From Halomonas sp. QHL1 (GTDB taxonomy: Bacteria > Pseudomonadota > Gammaproteobacteria > Pseudomonadales > Halomonadaceae), in assembly GCF_001882345.1 (NCBI RefSeq), contig NZ_MINL01000001.1:685944-749943 (forward strand): a stretch of DNA of 64,000 nt. Direction: 5' to 3'. Positions 35,831 to 45,522 of the stretch are shown piece after piece. Each line of letters starts with the position of its first letter. Within the stretch, counting starts at the first letter, position 1. The position numbers and the translations under genes are program-made. The notes under the pieces are model-generated. The model saw only the letters and a list, made by a program, of their open reading frames with translations. It made no database searches and was not told where the DNA came from.

Positions 35831-36604
35831 ATGCAAATGCTGATCGATGCCCACTGCCATCTCGATTTTACCCAGTTCGATGATGATCGGGCTGAGGTTT
35901 ATGAAGCTGCTAGGGCAGTGGGTGTGGCGCACTTTGTGGTACCGGGTACGACCCGTTCGCGCTGGCAGCAGGTGCTAGCGCTGGGCGAGCGGGTGGATAC
36001 GTCAGTATGTCTTGGCCTACATCCTTACTTTATCAATGAGCATCAAACGTCGGATATTACCGCGCTTGATCGTTTGCTCGCTGAGCACCCAGAGGTGGTA
36101 GCTGTGGGGGAGTGCGGGATCGATGGCCGCTTTACCGACACGCTTGAAGCGCAGTGGCACTACTTTGATGCCCAGTTAAAGCTAGCGAAACAGCATTCGC
36201 TGCCTGTAGTGGTGCACTGTGTCCGCGCCAACGATAAGGTCGCTAAGCGCCTTCGCCAGCTCGCGCTACCCAAGGCAGGGCTAATTCACGCCTTCTCAGG
36301 CTCCATTGAGCAAGCGACCAAGTTTCTCGACCTGGGGTTCAAGCTGGGGTTGGGCGGCGCAGTCACCTATGAGCGCGCCAAGCGGTTGCGGCGAACCGTT
36401 CAGGCACTGCCTGATGATGCTTTTGTGCTGGAAACCGATAGCCCCGACATGCCGCTTAGCGGTTATCAGGGCAAACGTAATGAGCCGCGCCGAGTTGCCG
36501 AGGTATGCAGCGTTGTGGCCACACTGCGCGGGCAAACAGCGGAGCAGGTCGCGGCTCTGAGCAGACATACCGCCGCGACACTGTTTAATTTGCCTTCAAA
36601 CTAG
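35831..36604 (+). CDS. TatD-family metal-dependent hydrolase, YjjV-like
   Basis: The 257-residue TIM-barrel hydrolase has the metal ligands HCHLDF near the N-terminus, GECGID with the bridging Glu, VVHCVRA, HAFSG and ETDSPDMP. TatD proteins are 3'-5' DNases or general phosphodiesterases. It resembles YjjV, and in E. coli yjjV is also encoded close downstream of prfC. Starts at 35831 and 35837 are both possible; no clear ribosome site is seen, so coupling to prfC is likely. Confidence 0.88.
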   Translation: MQMLIDAHCHLDFTQFDDDRAEVYEAARAVGVAHFVVPGTTRSRWQQVLALGERVDTSVCLGLHPYFINEHQTSDITALDRLLAEHPEVVAVGECGIDGRFTDTLEAQWHYFDAQLKLAKQHSLPVVVHCVRANDKVAKRLRQLALPKAGLIHAFSGSIEQATKFLDLGFKLGLGGAVTYERAKRLRRTVQALPDDAFVLETDSPDMPLSGYQGKRNEPRRVAEVCSVVATLRGQTAEQVAALSRHTAATLFNLPSN

Positions 36605-36625
36605 AAACGCTAACCTAGAGCAAGC

Positions 36626-37597
36626 CTAGCCGTTAAGGGTAACCGCCAGCTGTTCTGGGTCAACGCGCTCAATCGCATAGGGTAATGGGAGAAGGGTTGC
36701 TGGCGCCCCATCTAAATAGAGCGGCATGGTTTCTTCGGCGACTTTGGTGCTCATGACTGCCAGCAATTCGACGCCGCCTTGATGATTAAACGCGCTGACC
36801 ACCACTTCGCCTACCGCCTTATCGTCACCATTAACCACGCTAGCGCCAACCTCGGGCGGCCTTGTAGTCTCTATACTGATACGCATTAAGCGCTTTTTCA
36901 CCTGGCCACGGAAGTGCGCTCGGGCGACGACTTCCTGGCCGGTGTAACAGCCCTTTTTAAAGCTAATGCCACCCAGCGCTTCCCAGTTCAGCATTTGGGG
37001 GAGGAAGTGATCCTGCTGAGTATCGGTTAGCCACGCTAAACCGCTACGAATATCCTCAAGCTGCCAAGCGTTTCGGCCCGCTTGGTCATCCTGAAGCGAC
37101 GCTACATCGGCTGTGGTGTCATTATCGAAACACAATAGCCAGCGGGGTGTCTCACCTGGGTAGCGGAGTACGCAGGCTTGGTCGTTATTGGTGTGGGTGC
37201 CTACTCTATCAGGTAGCTCCATACTCAGCTGATCCGCAAACGCTTGGGCCTCATCGCTAGCACCAATAAATACCAGGTCGCGTTGAGTGGTTAGTTCAGC
37301 GCGGTAAAAAGCGGCGAATTTTTTAAGATGATTCGCTAGGCTATCTAATAAGGTGTTGCTGAGCAGCAGACGATAATGCTCTTCGCCCAAGCGCATCAAT
37401 TGGGCGTTGGCAAGCATGCGGCCCTTAGGCGTACAAAAACAGGTGAGCGGCGCAAAGTATCCGTCGGCCAGGCTGACCTGGGCGCTGGTCTGGCCCTGTA
37501 GGAACTTTTCTGCATCCGCCCCCTTCACATCCAGCGCGGCTAAGTGGTTAAGGCGGACGCTGCCAAGGGCGGGGGTGCTAGCGGTAACGGTCGCCAT
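36626..37597 (-). CDS. ygfZ: Folate-binding protein YgfZ
   Basis: The 323-residue GcvT-fold protein uses folate in repair or assembly of certain Fe-S enzymes such as MiaB. The diagnostic motif KGCYTGQEVVARAHFRG (about 215-230) with its functional Cys is present. Length matches E. coli YgfZ (326). It is convergent with the TatD gene and divergent from the HMA-like/OsmC pair. Confidence 0.92.
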   Translation of the reverse strand: MATVTASTPALGSVRLNHLAALDVKGADAEKFLQGQTSAQVSLADGYFAPLTCFCTPKGRMLANAQLMRLGEEHYRLLLSNTLLDSLANHLKKFAAFYRAELTTQRDLVFIGASDEAQAFADQLSMELPDRVGTHTNNDQACVLRYPGETPRWLLCFDNDTTADVASLQDDQAGRNAWQLEDIRSGLAWLTDTQQDHFLPQMLNWEALGGISFKKGCYTGQEVVARAHFRGQVKKRLMRISIETTRPPEVGASVVNGDDKAVGEVVVSAFNHQGGVELLAVMSTKVAEETMPLYLDGAPATLLPLPYAIERVDPEQLAVTLNG

Positions 37598-37773
37598 AAA
37601 AACTCCTGCAAAAGTGGGAAAGCGTTCAATAGTGATGCATTCAGTACGAAAAAATAAAAGTGCCTTTAGGGCTATTAAGTGTGGGCAGTCGGCACTGATT
37701 GCAAGGCACCATTAGCGTGCTAGACTCTTTCTCTTGTATCAGTTTTGCACAGGTCAACAGGTAGGAAAACGCT

Positions 37774-37971
37774 ATGGCGCAGCAGTCGTTAACATTTCAG
37801 GGTGTTAAATCGGTCGATCAGGTGAACAAAATCACCACGGCGCTCATGATGCTTGATGGCGTTGATAGTGCCGAAGTGGGGCGCCATGGCGCCGATGTGG
37901 ATGGTCGGGCAAAACGTGAGACCCTGATTAATGCCATTGAAAAACTCAAGCTAGGCGTAAAGGTATCCTAA
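37774..37971 (+). CDS. Small HMA-like-fold protein without metal-binding cysteines
   Basis: The 65-residue protein looks like the beta-alpha-beta-beta-alpha-beta HMA/CopZ fold (LTFQGVKSVDQVNKITTALM, then LDGVDSAEV, then AKRETLINAIEKLKLGV). The MxCxxC metal-binding motif is absent; there is no cysteine at all. The stop overlaps the ATG of the next gene (TAATG), so the two are translationally coupled. AGGAAA lies upstream. The fold is judged by pattern; the function is unknown. Confidence 0.6.
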   Translation: MAQQSLTFQGVKSVDQVNKITTALMMLDGVDSAEVGRHGADVDGRAKRETLINAIEKLKLGVKVS

Positions 37972-38378
37972 TGCACCCTCCCATTACCGTGATCAGCGAA
38001 CGCAACCATGTCTTTAGGCAGCGAGTTGAAGTCAATGGCTTGGAAGATCTATACGCCGATGTGCCACCGATAGTAGGTGGCGAGGGCAGCGCCCCTGATC
38101 CCCACGACTATTTCGATATCGCTCTGGGTACCTGCAAAGCGATTACCGTGCAGATGTACGCCAAGCGTAAAGAGTGGCCGCTTGAGGGCATTACCGTCAC
38201 CGTGCAGCGGGACGATAGCCAGGAAAAAAAGGGCATCTACAAGCTAGACGTAGCATTAACGCTACACGGTATTGATGACCCCGAGCAGCGCGCTAGGCTG
38301 GAAGATATTAGCCACCGCTGCCCCATTCAGCGGTTGATGACCCAGTCCACGGTCGAGATCGCCACCCGTTTAGTTTAA
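37971..38378 (+). CDS. OsmC-family peroxiredoxin-like protein
   Basis: The 135-residue OsmC/Ohr-fold protein has two cysteines in the canonical places, in [11 protein letters not shown] and HRCPIQRLM. They would form the redox pair that reduces organic hydroperoxides. It starts within the stop codon of the HMA-like gene and lies just upstream of uvrB, so it may be part of a damage-related transcript. Whether it reduces peroxides or carries sulfane/thiol substrates cannot be told. Confidence 0.85.
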   Translation: MHPPITVISERNHVFRQRVEVNGLEDLYADVPPIVGGEGSAPDPHDYFDIALGTCKAITVQMYAKRKEWPLEGITVTVQRDDSQEKKGIYKLDVALTLHGIDDPEQRARLEDISHRCPIQRLMTQSTVEIATRLV

Positions 38379-38400
38379 ATTCTCTTGTTTAGGAGCACCG

Positions 38401-40425
38401 ATGAGCAAAGCCTTTCGATTGCAGTCAAAATTTCAGCCCGCTGGCGACCAGCCTGCTGCCATCAAGGGGCTGATTAGTGGCCTGGAATCTGGGCTTGCCC
38501 ACCAAACGCTGCTTGGTGTAACCGGGTCGGGTAAAACCTTCACCATGGCCAATGTGGTGGAACAGCAGCAGCGCCCCACCATTGTGATGGCGCCAAACAA
38601 GACCCTGGCTGCCCAGTTGTATGGTGAGTTCAAGGCGTTTTTCCCGGATAACGCCGTAGAGTATTTCGTCTCCTACTACGACTACTACCAGCCGGAAGCC
38701 TATGTGCCTTCATCGGATACCTTTATCGAGAAAGATGCCTCGATAAACGACCATATCGAGCAGATGCGGCTTTCGGCCACCAAAGCACTGTTAGAACGCC
38801 GCGATGCGCTGATTGTGGTATCGGTGTCGGCAATTTACGGCTTGGGTGACCCTGATCAATATTTAAAGATGCGCCTGCACTTTACCCGCGGCGAACTCAT
38901 CGATCAGCGCGCTTTCCTACGCCGTTTGGCCGAACTTCAGTACACCCGCAATGATATGGATTTCCGTCGCGGTACTTACCGGGTGCGCGGTGATGTGATC
39001 GATATCTTCCCTGCCGACTCTGACGAGGAGGCGGTTCGGGTGGAGCTGTTTGACAGCGAAATCGACACTATCCGACTGTTTGATCCGCTCACCGGTGCTG
39101 TCCGCGGCGAGGTGCCACGGATGACCATCTACCCTAAATCCCACTACGTCACCCCGCGGGAAACCATCCTGGGCGCCATCGATGCCATTAAAGAGGAGCT
39201 CAAAGAGCGCCTGGTGTGGATGCGTAAGCATGAACGACTGGTAGAGGCGCAGCGTCTTGAGCAGCGTACCCTTTACGATATTGAGATGATGCTGGAGCTG
39301 GGTTACTGCAACGGGATTGAAAACTACTCCCGCTACCTCTCTGGCCGTGCCCCAGGCGAGCCGCCACCGACATTCTTTGATTACCTGCCCGATGACGCAC
39401 TGCTGTTTATCGATGAGTCCCACGTCAGCGTGCCCCAGGTAGGCGGGATGTACAAAGGCGACCGCTCGCGCAAAGAGACCCTGGTCGAGTATGGCTTCCG
39501 GCTGCCCTCGGCGTTGGATAACCGGCCCATGAAATTTGAAGAGTGGGAGGCTATTTCCCCACAAACCATCTTTGTTTCTGCCACCCCGGGTCGCTATGAG
39601 GGTGAACACGCCAGCCAGACCGTTGAACAGGTGGTGCGTCCCACTGGGCTGCTGGATCCTGAAATCGAAGTGCGCCCGGCCAGTACCCAGGTAGACGATC
39701 TGCTTTCGGAAATTGGCCTGCGCACCGCGGTAGGCGAGCGGGTGCTGGTGACCACGCTAACCAAGCGTATGGCGGAAGACCTGACCGAGTATTTTGACGA
39801 GCATGGCATTCGGGTGCGCTACTTACACTCGGATATCGACACCGTCGAGCGGGTTGAGATTATTCGTGATTTACGCCTAGGCAAGTTTGATGTGTTGGTG
39901 GGCATCAATCTACTGCGCGAAGGCCTGGATATTCCTGAAGTGTCGCTGGTGGCAATTCTCGACGCCGATAAAGAGGGCTTTCTGCGTGCAGAACGATCGC
40001 TGATACAGACCATAGGCCGCGCTGCCCGTAACGCCCATGGTAAGGCGATTCTTTACGGTGATCGGATTACTGACTCTATGCGCAAGGCGATCGATGAAAC
40101 CGAGCGTCGCCGCGCCAAGCAGACCGAGCACAACCTAGAACACGGTATTACGCCAACAACGGTTACCCGCTCAGTGGCCGATATCCTTGAAGCCGCCCAG
40201 GCACCAGGCAAGAAGAGCAGTCGCCGTCGTGGCAATGAGCGCAAGGTGGCGGAAAGCGCCGCCGAGTATGATGTCACCACGATGAGCAAGCAAGACCTGC
40301 TGGGTGCCATCAGCAAGCTCGAAGACGCCATGTTTGAGGCAGCGCAAAATCTGGAGTTCGAAGAGGCGGCGCGGCTTCGCGACCAGCTACATCAAATGAA
40401 AGACAAACAGCTGGCGCTGGGCTAG
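38401..40425 (+). CDS. uvrB: Excinuclease ABC subunit B
   Basis: The 674-residue helicase-like damage verifier of nucleotide excision repair. Walker A is GVTGSGKT. The damage-probing beta-hairpin is [12 protein letters not shown], followed by DEAD-type FIDESH, and a UVR domain for UvrC contact lies at the C-terminus ([22 protein letters not shown]). The length equals the E. coli protein (673). TTAGGAG precedes the ATG. nei follows after four bases, making a repair operon. Confidence 0.97.
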   Translation: MSKAFRLQSKFQPAGDQPAAIKGLISGLESGLAHQTLLGVTGSGKTFTMANVVEQQQRPTIVMAPNKTLAAQLYGEFKAFFPDNAVEYFVSYYDYYQPEAYVPSSDTFIEKDASINDHIEQMRLSATKALLERRDALIVVSVSAIYGLGDPDQYLKMRLHFTRGELIDQRAFLRRLAELQYTRNDMDFRRGTYRVRGDVIDIFPADSDEEAVRVELFDSEIDTIRLFDPLTGAVRGEVPRMTIYPKSHYVTPRETILGAIDAIKEELKERLVWMRKHERLVEAQRLEQRTLYDIEMMLELGYCNGIENYSRYLSGRAPGEPPPTFFDYLPDDALLFIDESHVSVPQVGGMYKGDRSRKETLVEYGFRLPSALDNRPMKFEEWEAISPQTIFVSATPGRYEGEHASQTVEQVVRPTGLLDPEIEVRPASTQVDDLLSEIGLRTAVGERVLVTTLTKRMAEDLTEYFDEHGIRVRYLHSDIDTVERVEIIRDLRLGKFDVLVGINLLREGLDIPEVSLVAILDADKEGFLRAERSLIQTIGRAARNAHGKAILYGDRITDSMRKAIDETERRRAKQTEHNLEHGITPTTVTRSVADILEAAQAPGKKSSRRRGNERKVAESAAEYDVTTMSKQDLLGAISKLEDAMFEAAQNLEFEEAARLRDQLHQMKDKQLALG

Positions 40426-40429
40426 CGGT

Positions 40430-41251
40430 ATGCCGGAAGGCCCAGAAATTCGCCGCGCGGCGGATCGTATTGAGCAGCAGATAGGCGGACGGGCGATCGA
40501 CGATGCCTGGTTCGCCTTCCCAGAACTTGCCGAGCAGGCAGCATCATTTATGGGTGTTCGGGTTACCCGAGTAGATACCTGGGGCAAAGCAATGCTGATC
40601 CGGTTTGCCGATCAGCGCGTGCTTTACTCCCACAATCAGCTCTATGGTGTTTGGAAGCTGCATAGCGAGGATAAGCCTCCCAGCACCAAGCGTACGCTGC
40701 GCGTTCGATTAAGCGCAGAAGGGCGCTGCGCCAGTCTCTATAGCGCCTCCGATATTTCCCTCTGGCACGCAGAAAATCTCACCGAACACCCTTTCTTAGC
40801 CCGCTTGGGTCCTGATTTGTTGAGTCAAGATGTGGCTCCCTCCGATGTGCAGCAGCGGCTGAATTTAAAGCAGTTTCATAAACGCAGCCTGGGGGCGCTG
40901 CTGCTCGATCAGGGGTTAGTCGCCGGGCTGGGCAACTATTTGCGCTCTGAAATTCTGTTCTGCTCACAGCTTCCACCCAGCGCTCGACCGGTGGATTTAA
41001 CCCCAGAACAGCAGCAAACCCTGGCTGAATGCATCATTGACGTTACCCGCCAAGCCTACCAAACCGCAGGCGTTACCAATCGTGAGGCCTGGATTGCGCA
41101 GGCCAAAGCAGCGGGTGAGCCGCGCAGACAGTGGCGTTTTGCGGTTTTCGAGCGGGCAGGGCTAGAGTGCCACCGCTGTGGAAAGGTGATCGAGCGCAAA
41201 ATGATTGGGTCGCGAAGACTCTATCTATGCCCAAACTGTCAGTCGGCATGA
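40430..41251 (+). CDS. nei: Endonuclease VIII, DNA glycosylase/AP lyase
   Basis: The 273-residue Fpg/Nei enzyme excises oxidised pyrimidines. The N-terminal catalytic Pro-Glu follows the start Met (MPEGPEIRRAADRIE). The H2TH region is QGLVAGLGNYLRSEILF, and a C-terminal zinc finger has four Cys (ECHRCG and LCPNC). Nei is favoured over Fpg by the FPELAEQA-type N-terminus and length near 263. It directly follows uvrB. Confidence 0.9.
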   Translation: MPEGPEIRRAADRIEQQIGGRAIDDAWFAFPELAEQAASFMGVRVTRVDTWGKAMLIRFADQRVLYSHNQLYGVWKLHSEDKPPSTKRTLRVRLSAEGRCASLYSASDISLWHAENLTEHPFLARLGPDLLSQDVAPSDVQQRLNLKQFHKRSLGALLLDQGLVAGLGNYLRSEILFCSQLPPSARPVDLTPEQQQTLAECIIDVTRQAYQTAGVTNREAWIAQAKAAGEPRRQWRFAVFERAGLECHRCGKVIERKMIGSRRLYLCPNCQSA

Positions 41252-41473
41252 GCAGGCCTTTAGCGCGCTGATGGCATACGCTATCAATTTTTATACCGTT
41301 ATCTTGTTTAATAGTATCCATCGACTAAAGCCCTAGCCATAGTGTTCAGATAGCCGCCAGGGATTGCTGCTGCGTAAGGGCCAATACGGTATACTAGGGT
41401 CACGCTAAGACGGCACCTCCGCGGGCGCGGAAGAAAGCCGCAGACTAGACGATAACCTAGGAGCTATTAGTCC

Positions 41474-42979
41474 ATGACCGTGATTCGCCAGGACGACGTT
41501 ATTCAAAGCGTTGCCGATGCTCTGCAGTACATCTCTTACTACCATCCCAAAGATTTCATCGACGCCATGGCCGCCGCCTATGAGCGCGAAGAGAACCCCG
41601 CCGCCAAAGACGCCATCGCTCAGATTTTGATTAACTCGCGCATGTGCGCCACTGGGCACCGTCCAATCTGTCAGGATACCGGCATCGTCACCGTGTTCGT
41701 TCACGTGGGCATGAACGTTACCTGGGAAGCGGACATGAGTTTGGACGACATGATCAATGAAGGGGTTCGTCGCGCTTACTTGCTCCCCGATAATATCCTG
41801 CGCGCCTCGGTACTGGCAGATCCAGACGGTAAACGCGCCAACACCAAAGACAACACCCCGGCGATTATTCACCACTCGATTGTGCCCGGTGATACGGTCG
41901 ATATTCACGTAGCGGCGAAGGGCGGTGGTAGCGAAGCAAAATCCAAGTTCGCCATGCTGAATCCCTCCGACAGCGTGGTTGATTGGGTGATGGAGCAGCT
42001 TCCGAAGATGGGCGCTGGCTGGTGTCCACCCGGGATGCTGGGGATTGGCATCGGCGGCACCGCTGAAAAGGCCATGATGATTGCCAAAGAGGCGCTACTC
42101 GATCCTATCGATATCCAAGATCTACAGGCCCGTGGCCCCAGCAATCGTGCCGAAGAGCTGCGTTTAGAGCTGTTTGATAAGGTCAACAAGAGCGGTATCG
42201 GTGCCCAGGGGTTAGGCGGCTTAACCACCGTGCTGGATATTAAAGTCAAAGACTACCCAACCCATGCGGCCAACAAGCCGGTAGCGATTATTCCCAACTG
42301 CGCGGCGACCCGTCATGCCCACTTTACTCTGGACGGTTCTGGCCCCGCGGTACTTGAAGCGCCGAAGCTTGAAGATTGGCCGGAAATCACTCGCGAGGCG
42401 GGCGAGAACGTCAAACGTGTCAACCTTGATACAGTGACGCCCGCTGAAGTCAAAACCTGGCAGCCCGGGGATACGCTGCTGTTGAACGGTAAGCTGCTCA
42501 CGGGCCGTGACGCTGCTCATAAGCGCATGGTCGATATGCTGGCCAAAGGCGAGCCGCTGCCGGTGGATATGAAAGGTCGCTTTATCTACTACGTCGGTCC
42601 GGTTGATCCCATTGGTGACGAAGTCGTGGGCCCCGCTGGTCCAACCACCGCTACGCGAATGGATAAATTCACCCGCACCATGCTTGAAGAGACTGGCTTG
42701 TTGGGTATGGTCGGTAAAGCAGAGCGTGGCCAAGTAGCCATTGATGCTATCCGTGACAACGAAGCGGTGTACTTAATGGCGGTCGGTGGGTCGGCTTACC
42801 TGGTCGCCCAAGCGATTAAAAAATCGCGGGTAGTGGGCTTCGAGGACCTAGGCATGGAGGCGATCTACGAATTCGAAGTTGAAGATATGCCGGTGACCGT
42901 AGCCGTTGATAGCCTGGGCATATCGGTACATCAAACCGGGCCTGCGAAGTGGAAAGAGATTATTGCCCAGTCGGCGTAA
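41474..42979 (+). CDS. Fumarate hydratase class I (Fe-S type)
   Basis: The 501-residue single-chain class I fumarase interconverts fumarate and malate with a [4Fe-4S] cluster. The three cluster cysteines appear in RPICQDTG, GAGWCPPG and PNCAATRHAH, and the C-terminal part has the swivelling domain with YYVGPVDP. It is iron-dependent and oxygen-sensitive by family. It is transcribed alone and followed by a terminator. Confidence 0.95.
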   Translation: MTVIRQDDVIQSVADALQYISYYHPKDFIDAMAAAYEREENPAAKDAIAQILINSRMCATGHRPICQDTGIVTVFVHVGMNVTWEADMSLDDMINEGVRRAYLLPDNILRASVLADPDGKRANTKDNTPAIIHHSIVPGDTVDIHVAAKGGGSEAKSKFAMLNPSDSVVDWVMEQLPKMGAGWCPPGMLGIGIGGTAEKAMMIAKEALLDPIDIQDLQARGPSNRAEELRLELFDKVNKSGIGAQGLGGLTTVLDIKVKDYPTHAANKPVAIIPNCAATRHAHFTLDGSGPAVLEAPKLEDWPEITREAGENVKRVNLDTVTPAEVKTWQPGDTLLLNGKLLTGRDAAHKRMVDMLAKGEPLPVDMKGRFIYYVGPVDPIGDEVVGPAGPTTATRMDKFTRTMLEETGLLGMVGKAERGQVAIDAIRDNEAVYLMAVGGSAYLVAQAIKKSRVVGFEDLGMEAIYEFEVEDMPVTVAVDSLGISVHQTGPAKWKEIIAQSA

Positions 42980-43048
42980 TGTGGTGGTAAGGTTGATTAG
43001 GCTTTTAATGCATAAGTTTTTAAACATTTAGCTTTTTAAACGCATAAG

Positions 43049-43080
43049 GGCCTCGCTGACGGCGAGGCCTTGTGCTTTGT
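43049..43080 (+). terminator. Terminator after the fumarase gene
   Basis: GGCCTCGC at 43049-43056 pairs with GCGAGGCC at 43062-43069 (loop TGACG), followed by TTGTGCTTTGT, a moderate T-rich tail. Confidence 0.6.
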
Positions 43081-43103
43081 AAGGGCTTGATAAGGAAGTG
43101 GTT

Positions 43104-44525
43104 ATGACCTCCTGGTTGCTAGGGACCAGCATCTTACTGATACACCTGATGGGCATCGTTTCAGCCATTATGGCGCTGATGTCTAGCCGCACCTCCCAGG
43201 GGGCCGTGGCATGGATCATATCGCTCCTGACATTTCCCTATGTGGCGCTTCCCGCTTACTGGTTTTTTGGGCGGCCGCGGTTTTATGGCTATGTGTCTGC
43301 ACGAGGCCAGCGGGACACCGTGCTACGCCGGGTTCTAGTGCGCTATCGGGCTAATGTGCAGCCCTACGTCGCACCTTCTAGCAATGCGGATATTCAAGCA
43401 GTCGAACAGCTTGCCATGATGCCGCTAACTCATGGTAATCAAGCGACACTGCTTATTGACGGGCCAGCAACGTTTGAAAGCCTGTTTGATGGCATTGAAC
43501 GTGCGGAACAGTATGTCTTGGTGCAGTTTTTCATTGTTCGAAACGACGCCCTTGGACAACGTTTGAAACACCATTTACAGCATGCTGCTCAGCGCGGCGT
43601 ACGGGTATATTTTCTTTACGATGAAGTGGGCAGCCGCAAGTTAGCCGATAGCTACCTCAATGATTTAATTAGCGATGGTGTGGCCGTGAGTGCCTTTCGC
43701 TCATCGCGTGGCTTTAAACACCGTTTTCAGCTTAACTTCCGCAACCATCGCAAAGTAACGGTGATAGATGGCAAGAAGGGCTGGATAGGGGGCTTTAATG
43801 TCGGGGTCGAATACCTCGGTGAGAATCCTCGACATGGGGCTTGGCGGGACACCCATCTCAAGCTTGAGGGGCCCAGCGTGTTGGGTTTGCAGGAGGCTTT
43901 TTGGGAGGATTGGCACTGGGCGAGGGATGAAGTGATTAGCCTGAACTGGATGGCCGACACGTCTTCCTCTGCCATCGACCACCATGTGGTGATCGTGCCC
44001 TCTGGGCCCGCTGATCGTCAGGATACTGCCAGCCTGCTCGTCCAGCAGGTCATTCATAGCGCCAAACAGCGGCTGTGGGTGACCAGCCCTTATTTCGTTC
44101 CCGACCAGGGAGTTCAGGACGCGTTGCGGCTAGCGGCGATGCGCGGCGTCGATGTTCGGATCATGATTCCGGAGCGTCCCGACCACTTGTTGGTTTTCCT
44201 CTCTGCGTTCTCATTTTTACCCGATATGTTAAGAGCGGGCGTTAAAATATACCGTTATCTTCCTGGGTTTTTACATCAAAAGGTTATGCTGGTGGACAAC
44301 GACGCAGCCACAGTTGGCACTGTTAATTTAGATAACCGCTCGTTCCGGTTAAATTTTGAGATTACTGCGTTTATTCCTAGCCGCGATTTTGCTACCAGCG
44401 TCGAGGCGATGCTTGAACAAGACTTTGCACAATGCCGTCGTGTCACCATTGATGAGATTAGTCAGCGCCCAGTGTGGATGAAAGTTATTTCGCGGGCGGC
44501 CTATTTAATGGCCCCGGTTCAATAG
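43104..44525 (+). CDS. cls: Cardiolipin synthase
   Basis: The 473-residue membrane phosphatidyltransferase of the phospholipase D superfamily has two N-terminal membrane helices (MTSWLLGTSILLIHLMGIVS and WIISLLTFPYVALPAYWFFG). It has two HKD motifs, NHRKVTVIDGKKGWIGG and HQKVMLVDNDAATVGT. It makes cardiolipin from phosphatidylglycerol; cardiolipin matters for osmoadaptation. ATG 43104 with AAGGAAG upstream is chosen over GTG 43098. Confidence 0.92.
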   Translation: MTSWLLGTSILLIHLMGIVSAIMALMSSRTSQGAVAWIISLLTFPYVALPAYWFFGRPRFYGYVSARGQRDTVLRRVLVRYRANVQPYVAPSSNADIQAVEQLAMMPLTHGNQATLLIDGPATFESLFDGIERAEQYVLVQFFIVRNDALGQRLKHHLQHAAQRGVRVYFLYDEVGSRKLADSYLNDLISDGVAVSAFRSSRGFKHRFQLNFRNHRKVTVIDGKKGWIGGFNVGVEYLGENPRHGAWRDTHLKLEGPSVLGLQEAFWEDWHWARDEVISLNWMADTSSSAIDHHVVIVPSGPADRQDTASLLVQQVIHSAKQRLWVTSPYFVPDQGVQDALRLAAMRGVDVRIMIPERPDHLLVFLSAFSFLPDMLRAGVKIYRYLPGFLHQKVMLVDNDAATVGTVNLDNRSFRLNFEITAFIPSRDFATSVEAMLEQDFAQCRRVTIDEISQRPVWMKVISRAAYLMAPVQ

Positions 44526-44587
44526 ATACGTCAGCCTAAAAGGAAAACCGAGATGCTCAAACGCAGGGTGAGACAAGGAGTCATGGG

Positions 44588-45505
44588 GTGAATCTTGAAA
44601 CAAAATGGCTGGAAGATTTTGTAGCGCTTGCCAATACGCGTAGCTTCTCTGCGTCAGCACGCCAGAGACACGTAACCCAACCGGCATTTAGTCGTCGTAT
44701 CCGAGCATTAGAGCAGGCCGTTGATGTTACCTTGGTGGATCGTTCAACCACCCCCGTGGGGTTAACGCCAGAAGGGCAGCTGTTTTTGGTCACTGCGCGC
44801 AATCTGGTCGAACAGTTAAACGAATCGCTAAGCCATTTGCGCGGCCTCTCTATCGCCAATGAAGCGCTGGATATTGTTGCGGCACACTCCCTGGCATTGA
44901 GCTTTTATCCGCCTTGGATCTCTCGTCTGCAGCAGGGCTTGGGCGAGTTGCCGACTCGCTTGGTGGCCATGAATGTGGGGGAAGCGATTCATGTGCTGCG
45001 GGAGGGCAACTGCGATTTAATGCTCGCCTACTACGATCCCTTTGCGACGATGCAGCTGGACGCCGAGGTATTTCCCTCATTTTCTATTGGAAAGGTCAAT
45101 ATGCTGCCCGTTTCGTTGCCCGGCGAGAATGGGAAAACAAAGTTTTCACTTCAGCACGACACTTCCATTCCCTATCTGTCTTACACCCAGGGGGCCTTTT
45201 TAGGGCGCAGCGTGCGCATGCTGCTGAAGAATGACCCGCTGCGTATGAAGCTGCGTACGGTATATGAAACGGCCATGGCCGAAGGTCTAAAGGGAATGGT
45301 GCTCCAGGGCGTTGGCGTAGCTTGGATACCCGACTTTTGTATTCGTGAAGAGCTGAAAAGTGGCCGTTTGGTGAGGGCAGGTGACCCGAGCTGGGATATC
45401 CCTTTGGAAATCCGCTTATACCGCTGCTCGATGGTGCATAAGCCCGGCGTAGAGCGTTTGTGGCGGCAGATGATGAAGCTGCCGCGGGATTTCCTGCAAG
45501 CATAA
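44588..45505 (+). CDS. LysR-family transcriptional regulator
   Basis: A 305-residue LTTR. The helix-turn-helix near the N-terminus (FVALANTRSFSASARQRHVTQPAFSRRIRALEQ) is clear, and the effector domain is complete. It starts with GTG 44588 preceded by AAGGAG; the ATG five bases earlier is followed by a stop. It lies 62 bases after cls in the same direction. The target is unknown. Confidence 0.85.
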   Translation: MNLETKWLEDFVALANTRSFSASARQRHVTQPAFSRRIRALEQAVDVTLVDRSTTPVGLTPEGQLFLVTARNLVEQLNESLSHLRGLSIANEALDIVAAHSLALSFYPPWISRLQQGLGELPTRLVAMNVGEAIHVLREGNCDLMLAYYDPFATMQLDAEVFPSFSIGKVNMLPVSLPGENGKTKFSLQHDTSIPYLSYTQGAFLGRSVRMLLKNDPLRMKLRTVYETAMAEGLKGMVLQGVGVAWIPDFCIREELKSGRLVRAGDPSWDIPLEIRLYRCSMVHKPGVERLWRQMMKLPRDFLQA

Positions 45506-45522
45506 CGCTTGTCAGTGAGCGT

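Noticed and set aside
38917..39609. 230-residue open frame antisense to uvrB
   Set aside because: It is a shadow of the strongly conserved uvrB frame and has no domain or ribosome site.
41364..41395. TTGCTG and TATACT as a fumarase promoter
   Set aside because: The spacer is 20 bases, too long for a confident sigma-70 call, though the -10 element alone is good.
41405..41908. 167-residue open frame antisense to the fumarase gene start
   Set aside because: It overlaps a certain gene and its translation has no recognisable domain.
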